Source: CAWBBA01 sp963729795 (GTDB lineage Bacteria; Desulfobacterota; Desulfomonilia; Desulfomonilales; Desulfomonilaceae). From it: a DNA stretch of 64,000 nt. Below, piece after piece: positions 37,801-44,763 of this stretch (the stretch's first letter is position 1; each line of letters begins with the position of its first letter). Position numbers and translations under genes: made by a program. The DNA is taken from assembly GCA_963729795.1 (NCBI GenBank), contig CAVSPC010000044.1, positions 17,023-81,022 on the forward strand. Reading direction: 5' to 3'. Under the pieces are notes generated by a model. That model was not told the origin of the DNA. It searched no databases and saw nothing but the letters and a program-made list of their open reading frames with translations.

Positions 37801-38814
37801 TCAGGTCAGCTCACGTATTTCACCGTTACCGTCGAGAACCTTGATAGAGACAACGTACCGATCCAGCTCTCGCTGCTCCAGCACGTCTCCTTTGTATTCC
37901 TCGACCTTGGAGACGACCTTTGTTACCTTGCCTTTCACCACATGGCGGTCAGGGCCTTTACCCACCACGCCATCGAGCTTCCCCGCTGCCAACAGCAGCC
38001 CCAAGTGTCCGGAGTGCAAAGGCAGAGGCGGGCGGGGCACCTGTAGATCGTTCCTCATAGTCATTGCATGGAGCCTGCGCCACAAAGGGGACTTGGCCAT
38101 CTGTTTCTCCAATTCTTCAGGGTCGATCACAGTGGAGCGGAACAGCTTCAAGGGCGGAGATGGCGGAACCGAGTACCGTGCCGTAGCAGTCTCCGGCAAT
38201 GGCTCCAGCTCTCGATTCGGAATGTTCTGAAGCTTCAGAGCCAATCCCTCATCCAGGGAGTTTTCTCCTTTGCGCACCCCAAACACCACCACTTGCTTGA
38301 AATCATCGTATTCGGGATCGGAAAAGCGGAAGACCTGAATTTTCTCAAAGCGAGATGCCAATAGCCGTGAAATGCCTCTATTCAGGCGAGCCTGAGGAAT
38401 GATGTACACAAGCACACCGCCGGGAATGAGGTACGGGACGGTCATTCGGAGAAACGCCTTCTCCTGTCGCTCGGTCTTTGTCTCCGCATCTTCTTCACGG
38501 ATCGCCTCGTCATAAGGCGGATTAAGAAAAAGGAGCGAACAGGACTGGTGGGCTATGCGTGTTTCTTCGATGCCACACTTCAGAACGTTCTGAATACGGC
38601 TCTCAGCCTCGTCGGCCCGGTACTGATCGAGTTCCACGCCATACGTGAAAGCCTGCGTGCCGCTCACCAGTTGTGCCAGAGCGAGGCCCTCGCCGCAGCA
38701 TGGGTCCAGTGCCGTGAACGGCGCAGGGGGAAATAGAAGGAAATTCTTGGCCTGTTCCACGACTCTCGAAGGAGTCGGGTAATAACCCATCTTCATCCGG
38801 CCTGCTAATCGCAT
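37801..38814 (-). CDS. N6-adenine DNA methyltransferase-like protein (DUF6094 type)
   Basis: A 337-residue protein with SAM-dependent methyltransferase motifs: DPCCGEG (residues 37-43) and the catalytic NPPY at 98-101. The N-terminal MRLAGRMKMGYYPTPSRVVE is characteristic of a group of N6-adenine methyltransferase-like proteins on mobile elements. There is no partner restriction enzyme or specificity subunit next to it, so it may protect the element or replace a host methylase. ATG 38814 is preferred over TTG 38820 because GGAGG lies six bases upstream. Eleven bases separate it from the next gene in the operon. Confidence 0.85.
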   Translation of the reverse strand: MRLAGRMKMGYYPTPSRVVEQAKNFLLFPPAPFTALDPCCGEGLALAQLVSGTQAFTYGVELDQYRADEAESRIQNVLKCGIEETRIAHQSCSLLFLNPPYDEAIREEDAETKTERQEKAFLRMTVPYLIPGGVLVYIIPQARLNRGISRLLASRFEKIQVFRFSDPEYDDFKQVVVFGVRKGENSLDEGLALKLQNIPNRELEPLPETATARYSVPPSPPLKLFRSTVIDPEELEKQMAKSPLWRRLHAMTMRNDLQVPRPPLPLHSGHLGLLLAAGKLDGVVGKGPDRHVVKGKVTKVVSKVEEYKGDVLEQRELDRYVVSIKVLDGNGEIRELT

Positions 38815-38885
38815 GGACAACCTCCAAATGAAAAAGCCCGACCGATCCGAAGACCAGCCGGGCTCTCGGTATTGTTGTGTTCATG

Positions 38886-39143
38886 TTAATCGAGATGCAG
38901 CTTGATAGCGTCACCTTCAGCCCTAACAGCGATTTCGCCGTCATCGAACTCTACCTCCCCGCTGTCAAAGGTGAGGCTCAGTGGGGATCGACGCTGCAAT
39001 CGAACATTCTTGCCGCTGATGGAAAAAGTCAGGCCATCCCGTGATACGGATACGCTGCCACGATCCAGTTCCACAGCGACCTTCCGCTGCACAGGTGGCT
39101 CCATTCGCGGTTGAATGTGTACAGGTTTGGCTTTGGCTGCCAT
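38886..39143 (-). CDS. Hypothetical 85-residue protein of the module
   Basis: A short protein of beta strands (VAVELDRGSVSVSRDGLTFSI, VEFDDGEIAVRAEGDAIKLHLD) after a basic Pro/Lys-rich start. AGGAGGTTGAA directly precedes the ATG, and the nuclease gene ends 9 bases before it, so it sits inside the operon. No family recognised. Confidence 0.65.
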   Translation of the reverse strand: MAAKAKPVHIQPRMEPPVQRKVAVELDRGSVSVSRDGLTFSISGKNVRLQRRSPLSLTFDSGEVEFDDGEIAVRAEGDAIKLHLD

Positions 39144-39152
39144 TTCAACCTC

Positions 39153-39926
39153 CTACCATTCCTTGCAAGGACCGGCAAACGGGCATTGCCCGCAGTGCCA
39201 ATCCTCTTTGGGAAAGAAGACTTCCTTCTTGATACCTTGCCAAACGCCCTTCACGAGCTTCAGGAAACGTTCCCGATCCGCGTCGTTGCGGGTGGTCTCA
39301 TATCGTATCAGCTCCGGATTTTGAGTCTTCAGGAGCACGTCGAGGCGAAAGCGAGTCTCCCCGTTGAAGCCAAGGACTCTGGCCCCCAACGAATAGCATG
39401 TAAGCTGCACGTTGGAGTGGACGGTATTATCTGAATACGGTTTAGAGGCTGTTTTCAGATCAACTATACTGACCGTTCCGTCCGGCGATAGCTCCACCGC
39501 ATCTATCCAACCGACCAACGGAGGCATACGCTTACCAAGATCCACTTCAAAGGGCTCCTCGATTCCTATGATCTGAGCAGTAGGATCGAATGACTCGTGA
39601 AACACCTCCAGCATCCCCTTTGCCTTTGCCGAGAGAGTTTCCTCGGAATCACCGTTGAAGAAGCGTATCGGTCGCTCCTTGGAGTGGCTCTCCCACGCCT
39701 GCCGGTAAATGTCATGAACTTGACTGGAGGATAGAGGGTCTCCCTCAAGACGGCTCTGATAGAAAGCCCCTACTGCCTCATGGATGCATGAGCCGAAAGC
39801 CAGTGCAGAGCTGACAAAAGGCGGCTCTATCTTGTCGATGTAGTGGAATTTGTATTTCAAAGGGCACGTGAGATACGTGTTGATCTGTGAATAGGACAAA
39901 TGGGGTTTTTCTATAATCTTGTGCAT
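39153..39926 (-). CDS. PD-(D/E)XK nuclease, Cas4/RecB-like, Fe-S cluster type
   Basis: A 257-residue nuclease. It starts with the LSYSQINTYLTCPLKYKF motif typical of RecB/AddB-type nuclease domains. The catalytic residues lie in GWIDAVELS and VSIVDLKTA (D…DxK). C21 and three C-terminal cysteines (WHCGQCPFAGPCKEW) are spaced like the iron-sulphur cluster of AddB and Cas4 enzymes. GAGGAGAAC precedes the ATG. There are no CRISPR arrays or other cas genes near it, so it belongs to the recombination module with the neighbouring annealing-type protein, where the pair could resect and anneal DNA ends (inference). Confidence 0.9.
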   Translation of the reverse strand: MHKIIEKPHLSYSQINTYLTCPLKYKFHYIDKIEPPFVSSALAFGSCIHEAVGAFYQSRLEGDPLSSSQVHDIYRQAWESHSKERPIRFFNGDSEETLSAKAKGMLEVFHESFDPTAQIIGIEEPFEVDLGKRMPPLVGWIDAVELSPDGTVSIVDLKTASKPYSDNTVHSNVQLTCYSLGARVLGFNGETRFRLDVLLKTQNPELIRYETTRNDADRERFLKLVKGVWQGIKKEVFFPKEDWHCGQCPFAGPCKEW

Positions 39927-40138
39927 GTTCTCCTCCTTCCCCTTCTGTGAACACCGGGAAAGTACAAGTCACATCTCCCGGTGAAGTTGAAAATCCTTCT
40001 TAAGCCTTGCCGAAGCAGCCGTTGAGCCGCAACCAGGTCAGACAAAAGTCTAGCAAGCCTGTACATAGGTCTCCCCCGTGCCGGTCACGATGGTCCGGTT
40101 AACTCCCTATTGATGTGCGAAAGGTCTGAAAAAGGGGA

Positions 40139-40828
40139 TTATGCGGCGATTTGGGTCTGCAAGTGGCCGATCAACTGCGATGCGGATTCACGGGAAAGGT
40201 CTTCAAAGCGGGAAACATCGAAGCGGGCAAGCATCTCTCCAATGTCTGCTTCCTGATACTTTGCTCGCTTGGTCAAAGCATAGAGTGCCCGGCACTGGGC
40301 TTGAGTGGCTTGACCAATGCCACAGCGCTGGGGCTTTGATTCCTCTTTGCCGTTCCCCGGGGCGCAATCCTGGCCTGTTGTGTCGGGTTTGCCTCCGGCA
40401 TTGTCCTGAGGAAATACTCTTTCAGGGGCCTTATTTCCGGTTCGTTCAGAATTCTGCTCCCCGTCCGATATGCCGGCGATCTCTTCAGCTCCGCAAAATT
40501 CCAGACCGTATCCGGCGAATCTCAGAGCCCGTGCTATGGAACGGGTCTCGGCCAGCTCCACCAGGCTCTCGGCCAGCCGTGCATCTCGTTGGGCATTGGC
40601 GGTACCGTATCCTATGAACTGTCCTTTGCGAGTGGCGGCACTGCATTTGAAGACGGCGTATTGTCCATCCCAACTGACCATCTCTGTCTGGAGGCTCAAG
40701 GCATCGTTTTCTTCGTGGGCAAGCCTCAAGCGCCCGGCCACAACTGGGAATACTTTGGTCTGCCATTCATTGCCGACCTTCACTCGGCGGCTCACAAGCT
40801 CATCTTCTCTGAATCCGTTTGCACCCAT
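40139..40828 (-). CDS. Phage-type recombination protein (Rad52/ERF-like guess)
   Basis: A 229-residue protein. Residues 1-120 form an alpha/beta domain with WDGQYAVFKCSAATRKGQFIGYGTANAQRD, then VELAETRSIARALRFAGYGLEFCGAEEI, a pattern I associate with single-strand annealing-type proteins of phages and mobile elements. A Pro/Lys/Gly-rich linker (about 125-170) follows, and the C-terminus is a helical segment (QCRALYALTKRAKYQEADIGEML) resembling those that bind partner proteins. GAAAGGAGTAGC precedes the ATG. Position next to the Cas4-like nuclease supports a role in recombination. The family call is a resemblance, not a match I can prove. Confidence 0.6.
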   Translation of the reverse strand: MGANGFREDELVSRRVKVGNEWQTKVFPVVAGRLRLAHEENDALSLQTEMVSWDGQYAVFKCSAATRKGQFIGYGTANAQRDARLAESLVELAETRSIARALRFAGYGLEFCGAEEIAGISDGEQNSERTGNKAPERVFPQDNAGGKPDTTGQDCAPGNGKEESKPQRCGIGQATQAQCRALYALTKRAKYQEADIGEMLARFDVSRFEDLSRESASQLIGHLQTQIAA

Positions 40829-40873
40829 CGTTGCTACTCCTTTCTTGATGTTATTAGCGGATAAGGTCGGTCC

Positions 40874-41014
40874 CTACAGCGCCCAGATTAGGACCAGGAT
40901 GACCAACAGCAGTTCAGCTACGGTCTTGGTGATTCGCCAAATGGCCGCGGGGCCGATCAGGAAAAACAGGAAACTTGCTATCGCCGCTACGATCATTATT
41001 TCCAATTCCGTCAT
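40874..41014 (-). CDS. Tiny membrane protein, 46 residues
   Basis: One hydrophobic N-terminal helix (IMIVAAIASFLFFLIGPAAIW) and a second one (VAELLLVILVLIWAL), giving a two-pass miniature membrane protein. AAGGAAA lies 5 bases before the ATG, which overlaps the stop of the upstream 35-residue gene (ATGA), so the two are coupled. No family known. Size and overlaps recall phage holins or holin-like accessory proteins, but nothing proves it. Confidence 0.6.
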   Translation of the reverse strand: MTELEIMIVAAIASFLFFLIGPAAIWRITKTVAELLLVILVLIWAL

Positions 41015-41118
41015 GATGTTTCCTTGCCTTTCTGCTTGAGAAGTTTGATTACTTCCAAGATCGCTCCGGCTGCCGACATCAGCACGAAAACCAGTACATC
41101 AGTCCAAGGTCTTTTCAT
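41011..41118 (-). CDS. Tiny membrane protein, 35 residues
   Basis: MKRPWTDVLVFVLMSAAGAI is a helix ending in a basic, cytoplasmic-like KLLKQKGKETS tail. It overlaps the upstream gene by 20 bases and shares the ATGA overlap with the next one. It is too short for most gene finders. The overlaps at both ends and the hydrophobic helix make it credible. Confidence 0.55.
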   Translation of the reverse strand: MKRPWTDVLVFVLMSAAGAILEVIKLLKQKGKETS

Positions 41119-41299
41119 TTGGTCGTTCTCCTCTCTCTTGAGGTTTCAGATCCAGCTTCTCCCGCAAGAAGTCCGGCCATCGTACTACCAGGGGCCACTT
41201 GATATGAGGGCAATGAAGCAGGACCATCAATCCTACAGCAGTGTTTACCGCCATGTTCAAAGCCGCCAACATTACGATACCGCCACGCAGTATCAGCAT
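41099..41299 (-). CDS. Small membrane-associated protein, 66 residues
   Basis: Starting at ATG 41299 with an excellent AAGGAGGTGATTGC site upstream, it reads as one hydrophobic N-terminal helix (MLILRGGIVMLAALNMAVNT) followed by a charged tail (DFLREKLDLKPQERGERPNEK). It is the first gene of the 34-41 kb operon and overlaps the next by 20 bases. Function unknown. Confidence 0.65.
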   Translation of the reverse strand: MLILRGGIVMLAALNMAVNTAVGLMVLLHCPHIKWPLVVRWPDFLREKLDLKPQERGERPNEKTLD

Positions 41300-42280
41300 C
41301 GCAATCACCTCCTTTCTTTTGGATGTATGGGAGAAAACACGCACGCAGACGCACGTTCATTCATTCCCCTCTAATCAAACCACTAACCCCTTAAATATAG
41401 ATTAGAATTCTTGGAGGGGTGTTTTGAAGAAATGAGCGCGGGCGGCACGGATGCGCTTCCACACATATTAATTCATTGTACCCTTCAATGAAGCCCCCCT
41501 CTATAACCCCTCAAATAGAAGAAGGGGAAAGAAGAAACAGAGCAAAGAACAAAGCCAGCCGGGCTAGACGAATGAAAGGCCCGAAATGGTCCATGAGTGA
41601 CTGCCAGAACGTCAGGCCGTGGGGGGTACCATGAAAAAGACACGAAATTTCGAGGCGTCATGAGTCGCGGACGATTGAGACGACCACTTTGCGCGGTTCT
41701 CTCCATGACAAAGTGCCACAATCTTTCCTGCACAGGCTTTTGCAGAAAAAGAGATTGAGTTTTCCGTTGTTGCACTTCGTGGTTCGAATATCTCCCAATC
41801 TGTAGTCGGTTGGAACGTGTCCATATGGGCGATATGGGGCGCGAGAACAGGACAAACTCCAAAATATCCCGCTAGGCCTCGTGTGTTTCCGGGGATGTCC
41901 TTTCTGAAAAATACTGCCGATTACGCGCGCTTCCTTGAGAAAGTCTAAAAGATTTCAATTGTAAGTCTTTAATAAAAACCACTTTTATTCGTCATCAAAG
42001 TCAATAACGCAACTCCCGCACAATGTCGGGCGGGCAAGAAATCACGAAATCCCGCATGGATATTATTAAAAGGAGGGTGGGGGCTTAACTCTTTTGGAAA
42101 ATGCGGTAGGAGTCCCATAACTCTATCCTACCTCAGGCGATAAATTCACGCTGAGTAAACCGTAAGGACGGCATTCACACAGACGGCAAGGCAGCAATCT
42201 TATGGTGCCCCTGGAGTAGATGAATCCCCGAAACACCGTCAACGTCATCCACCCACCAGGCCCCTTAACGAAAACACAGG
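41300..42280. other. Intergenic with inverted dispersed repeat
   Basis: Nearly 1 kb upstream of the operon. A dispersed repeat lies at 41500-41535. The long minus-strand frames here have no start signals or recognisable products. Confidence 0.35.
41500..41535 (-). repeat. Dispersed repeat half-copy, reverse orientation
   Basis: Read on the minus strand: TTCTTCTTTCCCCTTCTT, CTATTTGAGGGG, matching 24845-24880. Confidence 0.5.
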
Positions 42281-42895
42281 TAAGCCCCCCGGCTTTGCCG
42301 GGGAGACTCCCAGAGGTTTGACCGTGTGAAGCAGTAGAGGCAACCTCCCAGACTACACAAACAATCAAGTCTGGGAGGTTTCAATGAAAGACGTGCAGAG
42401 TCTAAATCACACGAGATGGGACTGCAAGTATCATGTGGTGTTCATTCCGAAGCGTCGCAAGAAAGCCATTTATGGGTCAATACGCAAGCATCTCGGCAGC
42501 ATTTTTCATGAGTTGGCCCGGCAGAAGGGGTCCAAGATTGTGGAGGGATGTTTGCGGGCGGACCATATACACATGTGCGTGAGTATTCCTCCAAAGTATG
42601 CTGTTTCGAGTGTCATCGGGTACATCAAGGGCAAAAGCGCTATTTCGATTGCGAGGAACATCAAGGGGAGAAAGCGGAATTTCACGGGAGAAAGCTTTTG
42701 GGCACGAGGCTTCTATGTTTCGACCGTAGGGCTCGATGAGGATTCAGTCAGAAAATACATACGCGATCAGGAGGCCGAAGACGCCCGTTTGGATCAACTC
42801 AATATGTTTGACGAAGACCCGCCCCCTTCAGGGGGCTCATGAGCCGGCCCCCTTGGGGGGCTAACAGAAATAAGCCCCCGGCTTTGCCGGGGGTC
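42281..42895 (+). mobile_element. IS200/IS605-type element 2
   Basis: A transposase gene between two copies of the same hairpin: CCCCGGC-TTT-GCCGGGG (42287-42303) on the left and CCCCCGGC-TTT-GCCGGGGG (42875-42893) on the right, both preceded by TAAG. Further G/C hairpins lie at the 3' end of the gene. Exact ends are not determined. Confidence 0.7.
42384..42842 (+). CDS. tnpA: IS200/IS605 family transposase TnpA
   Basis: A 152-residue HUH/Y1 transposase (WDCKYHVVFIPKRRKKAIYG; HUH motif HIHMCVS in RADHIHMCVSIPP; SFWARGFYVST; catalytic Tyr in RKYIRDQEAED). All motifs are complete, so the gene can be functional. No tnpB partner. It belongs to a different branch from the transposase at 28161. 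It stands about 500 bases upstream of the RiPP-like promoter. Confidence 0.95.
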   Translation: MKDVQSLNHTRWDCKYHVVFIPKRRKKAIYGSIRKHLGSIFHELARQKGSKIVEGCLRADHIHMCVSIPPKYAVSSVIGYIKGKSAISIARNIKGRKRNFTGESFWARGFYVSTVGLDEDSVRKYIRDQEAEDARLDQLNMFDEDPPPSGGS

Positions 42896-43319
42896 ATTTA
42901 ACTGTTTTCCAAAAAATCGAAATGGGACCCAAAAGGAAGTCCAGGCCTTGTTCATTTTCTCACTGATCCAAAATGCTAAGGATATTATTTAGGGGGACCT
43001 CATTATTTCGTCATTCGTGTTGCAGCATCCTTCAACACGATACAGAGTTTTTCGTGGGCGGGAGCTACAAAGGCCGTTTATGACCAAATTCCTACAGAAG
43101 ATGGTGCTGGTTGCCCTAAATCTCATTTTTGCCGCAATCTTGGGAGCAAAGAGTTGGTAATCGTGGTCGGAGGCAAAAAGACGCCGAGGATAGGCGTGAC
43201 AAACCGCGAGACCCAGTAGATCTTTGTCGCGCTCAGGATGGTATCGAGTCGCTAACGGAAGAAAGCAGATCGACCGAGAGATTGGAGGCTCGATGATTCA
43301 ATCATAATGAACTTGAGGG
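42896..43319. other. Intergenic upstream of the peptide cluster
   Basis: About 420 bases with no gene. I looked for a sigma-54 site here: TGGTGCTGGTTGCC near 43094 has the wrong GG-GC spacing. No other candidate. Confidence 0.35.
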
Positions 43320-43349
43320 TTGACAGAAACGAACAGCACTGGCTACTAT
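43320..43349 (+). promoter_or_regulatory. Sigma-70-type promoter of the precursor cluster
   Basis: A perfect TTGACA (43320-43325), 18-base spacer, TACTAT (43344-43349). The predicted start of transcription, near 43356, lies about 27 bases before the first precursor gene. Confidence 0.6.
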
Positions 43350-43382
43350 TGTTCATTCGCCAATTGAGAGGAGAGCAGGACT

Positions 43383-43625
43383 ATGTTAGAAGAGCCTGAA
43401 TTGACAACTCCCTGTGAGGAGACCATTGTCTCCGTCGATGAAGAGGCCATTGATAAAGCATTTGGTGAAGACGTTGTTGAACCCGCGTTTTCGGACGAAA
43501 AGGTCCGGAGCCTTATCGAAACTAGCGAGCACCCAGAGTTTACAAAAGATGTTTTGGAAGATGTTAAGACTACTGAGACATGTGAACCGAAAAGAACCGC
43601 GCATACTCAATGGAGCAAGTCTTGA
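43383..43625 (+). CDS. Putative RiPP precursor peptide A1
   Basis: An 80-residue, acidic peptide. Its second half, SEHPEFTKDVLEDVKTTETC followed by EPKRTAHTQWSKS, is shared with the two genes behind it, while its first half is longer and unique. An acidic leader (EFTKDxLEDI) followed by a short basic C-terminus is the layout of RiPP precursors, where the leader guides the maturase and the C-terminus is the core. The terminal QWSKS contains a Trp-Ser-Lys triad. AGGAG lies about 9 bases before the ATG and a promoter 34 bases upstream. First of three tandem paralogues before a radical SAM/SPASM gene. Precursor status is inference from layout and conservation. Confidence 0.75.
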   Translation: MLEEPELTTPCEETIVSVDEEAIDKAFGEDVVEPAFSDEKVRSLIETSEHPEFTKDVLEDVKTTETCEPKRTAHTQWSKS

Positions 43626-43672
43626 TTTCTTGCCTATTAACTCGGAAATTTGTTTTAGAAAGGGGTAGGTCA

Positions 43673-43855
43673 ATGGCAGCTGAAATGAATCCTCTGGATC
43701 GAGTGGGAACCAGCAGCGGTTTGAGTGAACAAGACATCCATGTAATAGTCAATTGCTGTCGACGTCCGGAATTCACCAAAGATCTGCTGGAAGATATTCG
43801 AACCGCCGGCGGATGCGAACCCAAAGCGGCGCACTCTCAATGGAGCAAATCTTGA
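43673..43855 (+). CDS. Putative RiPP precursor peptide A2
   Basis: A 60-residue paralogue of A1. The leader-like part is GLSEQDIHVIVNCCRRPEFT, then KDLLEDIRTAGG, and the core-like end CEPKAAHSQWSKS. Compared with A1 the end is one residue shorter (KAAHS for KRTAHT), and the QWSKS terminus is unchanged. ATG 43673 is chosen because AAAGGGG lies 11 bases upstream; longer in-frame starts have no such site and would overlap A1. It starts 47 bases after the stop of A1. The mid-peptide CC and the conserved Cys before EPK are not at the terminus and might not be modified. Confidence 0.75.
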   Translation: MAAEMNPLDRVGTSSGLSEQDIHVIVNCCRRPEFTKDLLEDIRTAGGCEPKAAHSQWSKS

Positions 43856-43894
43856 CACGTTGTTAATCAGATTGGGCACGTTGTAAAAGAGGGT

Positions 43895-44086
43895 ATGGCA
43901 ATGACAGTCGAAATGGATGCTATAGCTTCGTTGGGAATGGGTAGTGGGCTTGGCGAGCAAGATATCCGTGCGGTCATCGCGTGCAGCGAACATCAAGAGT
44001 TCACAAAAGAATTCTTGAAAGATATACAGAGCACCAAGGAATCTGTTCCGAAAAGGACCGCACATACTCAGTGGAGTAAATTTTAG
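43895..44086 (+). CDS. Putative RiPP precursor peptide A3
   Basis: A 63-residue paralogue. It shares GLGEQDIRAVIACSEHQEFT with A2, KEFLKDI, and the end VPKRTAHTQWSKF. The last residue is Phe instead of Ser, and the Cys before the EPK is lost, so only the QWSK triad region and the EFTK leader are kept in all three. ATG 43895 follows AGAGGG closely; ATG 43901 is an alternative six bases later with better spacing. It is followed by a stem-loop and then the maturase gene. Confidence 0.75.
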   Translation: MAMTVEMDAIASLGMGSGLGEQDIRAVIACSEHQEFTKEFLKDIQSTKESVPKRTAHTQWSKF

Positions 44087-44124
44087 TTTGTCAGTTGCGA
44101 AATGGAATGGGTGAGAAGAGAATG

Positions 44125-44156
44125 CCTCGCTATTGCATTTGCAATGCACGGCGAGG
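44125..44156 (+). promoter_or_regulatory. Stem-loop between precursors and maturase
   Basis: CCTCGC (44125-44130) pairs with GCGAGG (44151-44156), with an inner ATTGC-ATTT-GCAAT (44132-44145). There is no T-run, so it is not a full terminator. It could partly stop transcription or protect the precursor mRNA, giving more precursor than enzyme (inference). Confidence 0.45.
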
Positions 44157-44763
44157 AGGCTAGCCGCGGGAGATGGTTTGGGATCGTCCTTAGAAAGATA
44201 GAATCTTAGCCAATCTGTTTTGAAATGTCATTGCCAGTCCTGGAGTGTTTGATGGTAGGGGTAGCCAAAGAGTCCTATCACCCCTTTTCTCATCGAATAG
44301 TGGAGTAAGCGTTGAAATGCTTAGATACACTGGTACTAGGTTTGACCTCAAGTTGCAACCTGAAATGCCGTTACTGTCATAACGCGATTTATTATGATAA
44401 ATGTGATCGTCTTCAGATGCCGCTGGCCTTGGCCCTGAAAGCGATTGAGGACTACGTTCGCTATGTCAGATATTCAGGTTCCTCACATGCTGTTGTCTGT
44501 TTGACGGGTGGCGAACCGTTAAATTGTGGCCTGGACTATTTTTCGGACTTGCTGACGGGAATTGAGGGTATCCAGAAGAGGAACAACATTTCAGTAAACC
44601 GCGACCTCGTTACAACCGCGACGCTGATTACACCCGATCACGTCAGGTTCTTCAAAGACTATCACATAAACGTAAGTCTGAGCATAGACGGCCCCCCAAA
44701 CATTACGAACAGATATCGGAAGTTTCGCGAATCAAGAGATAGTGTGGCGGATTGTATCTCTAG

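Noticed and set aside
39153..39926. Cas4-like nuclease as sign of a CRISPR system
   Set aside because: No other cas genes and no repeat-spacer array in the window; the neighbours fit a recombination module.
41485..41862. 125-codon minus-strand frame upstream of the DNA-processing operon
   Set aside because: Crosses a dispersed repeat, has no start signal and low-complexity ends.
43080..43120. Possible sigma-54 promoter (TGGTGCTGGTTGCC)
   Set aside because: The distance between GG and GC is two bases too short for the -24/-12 consensus.
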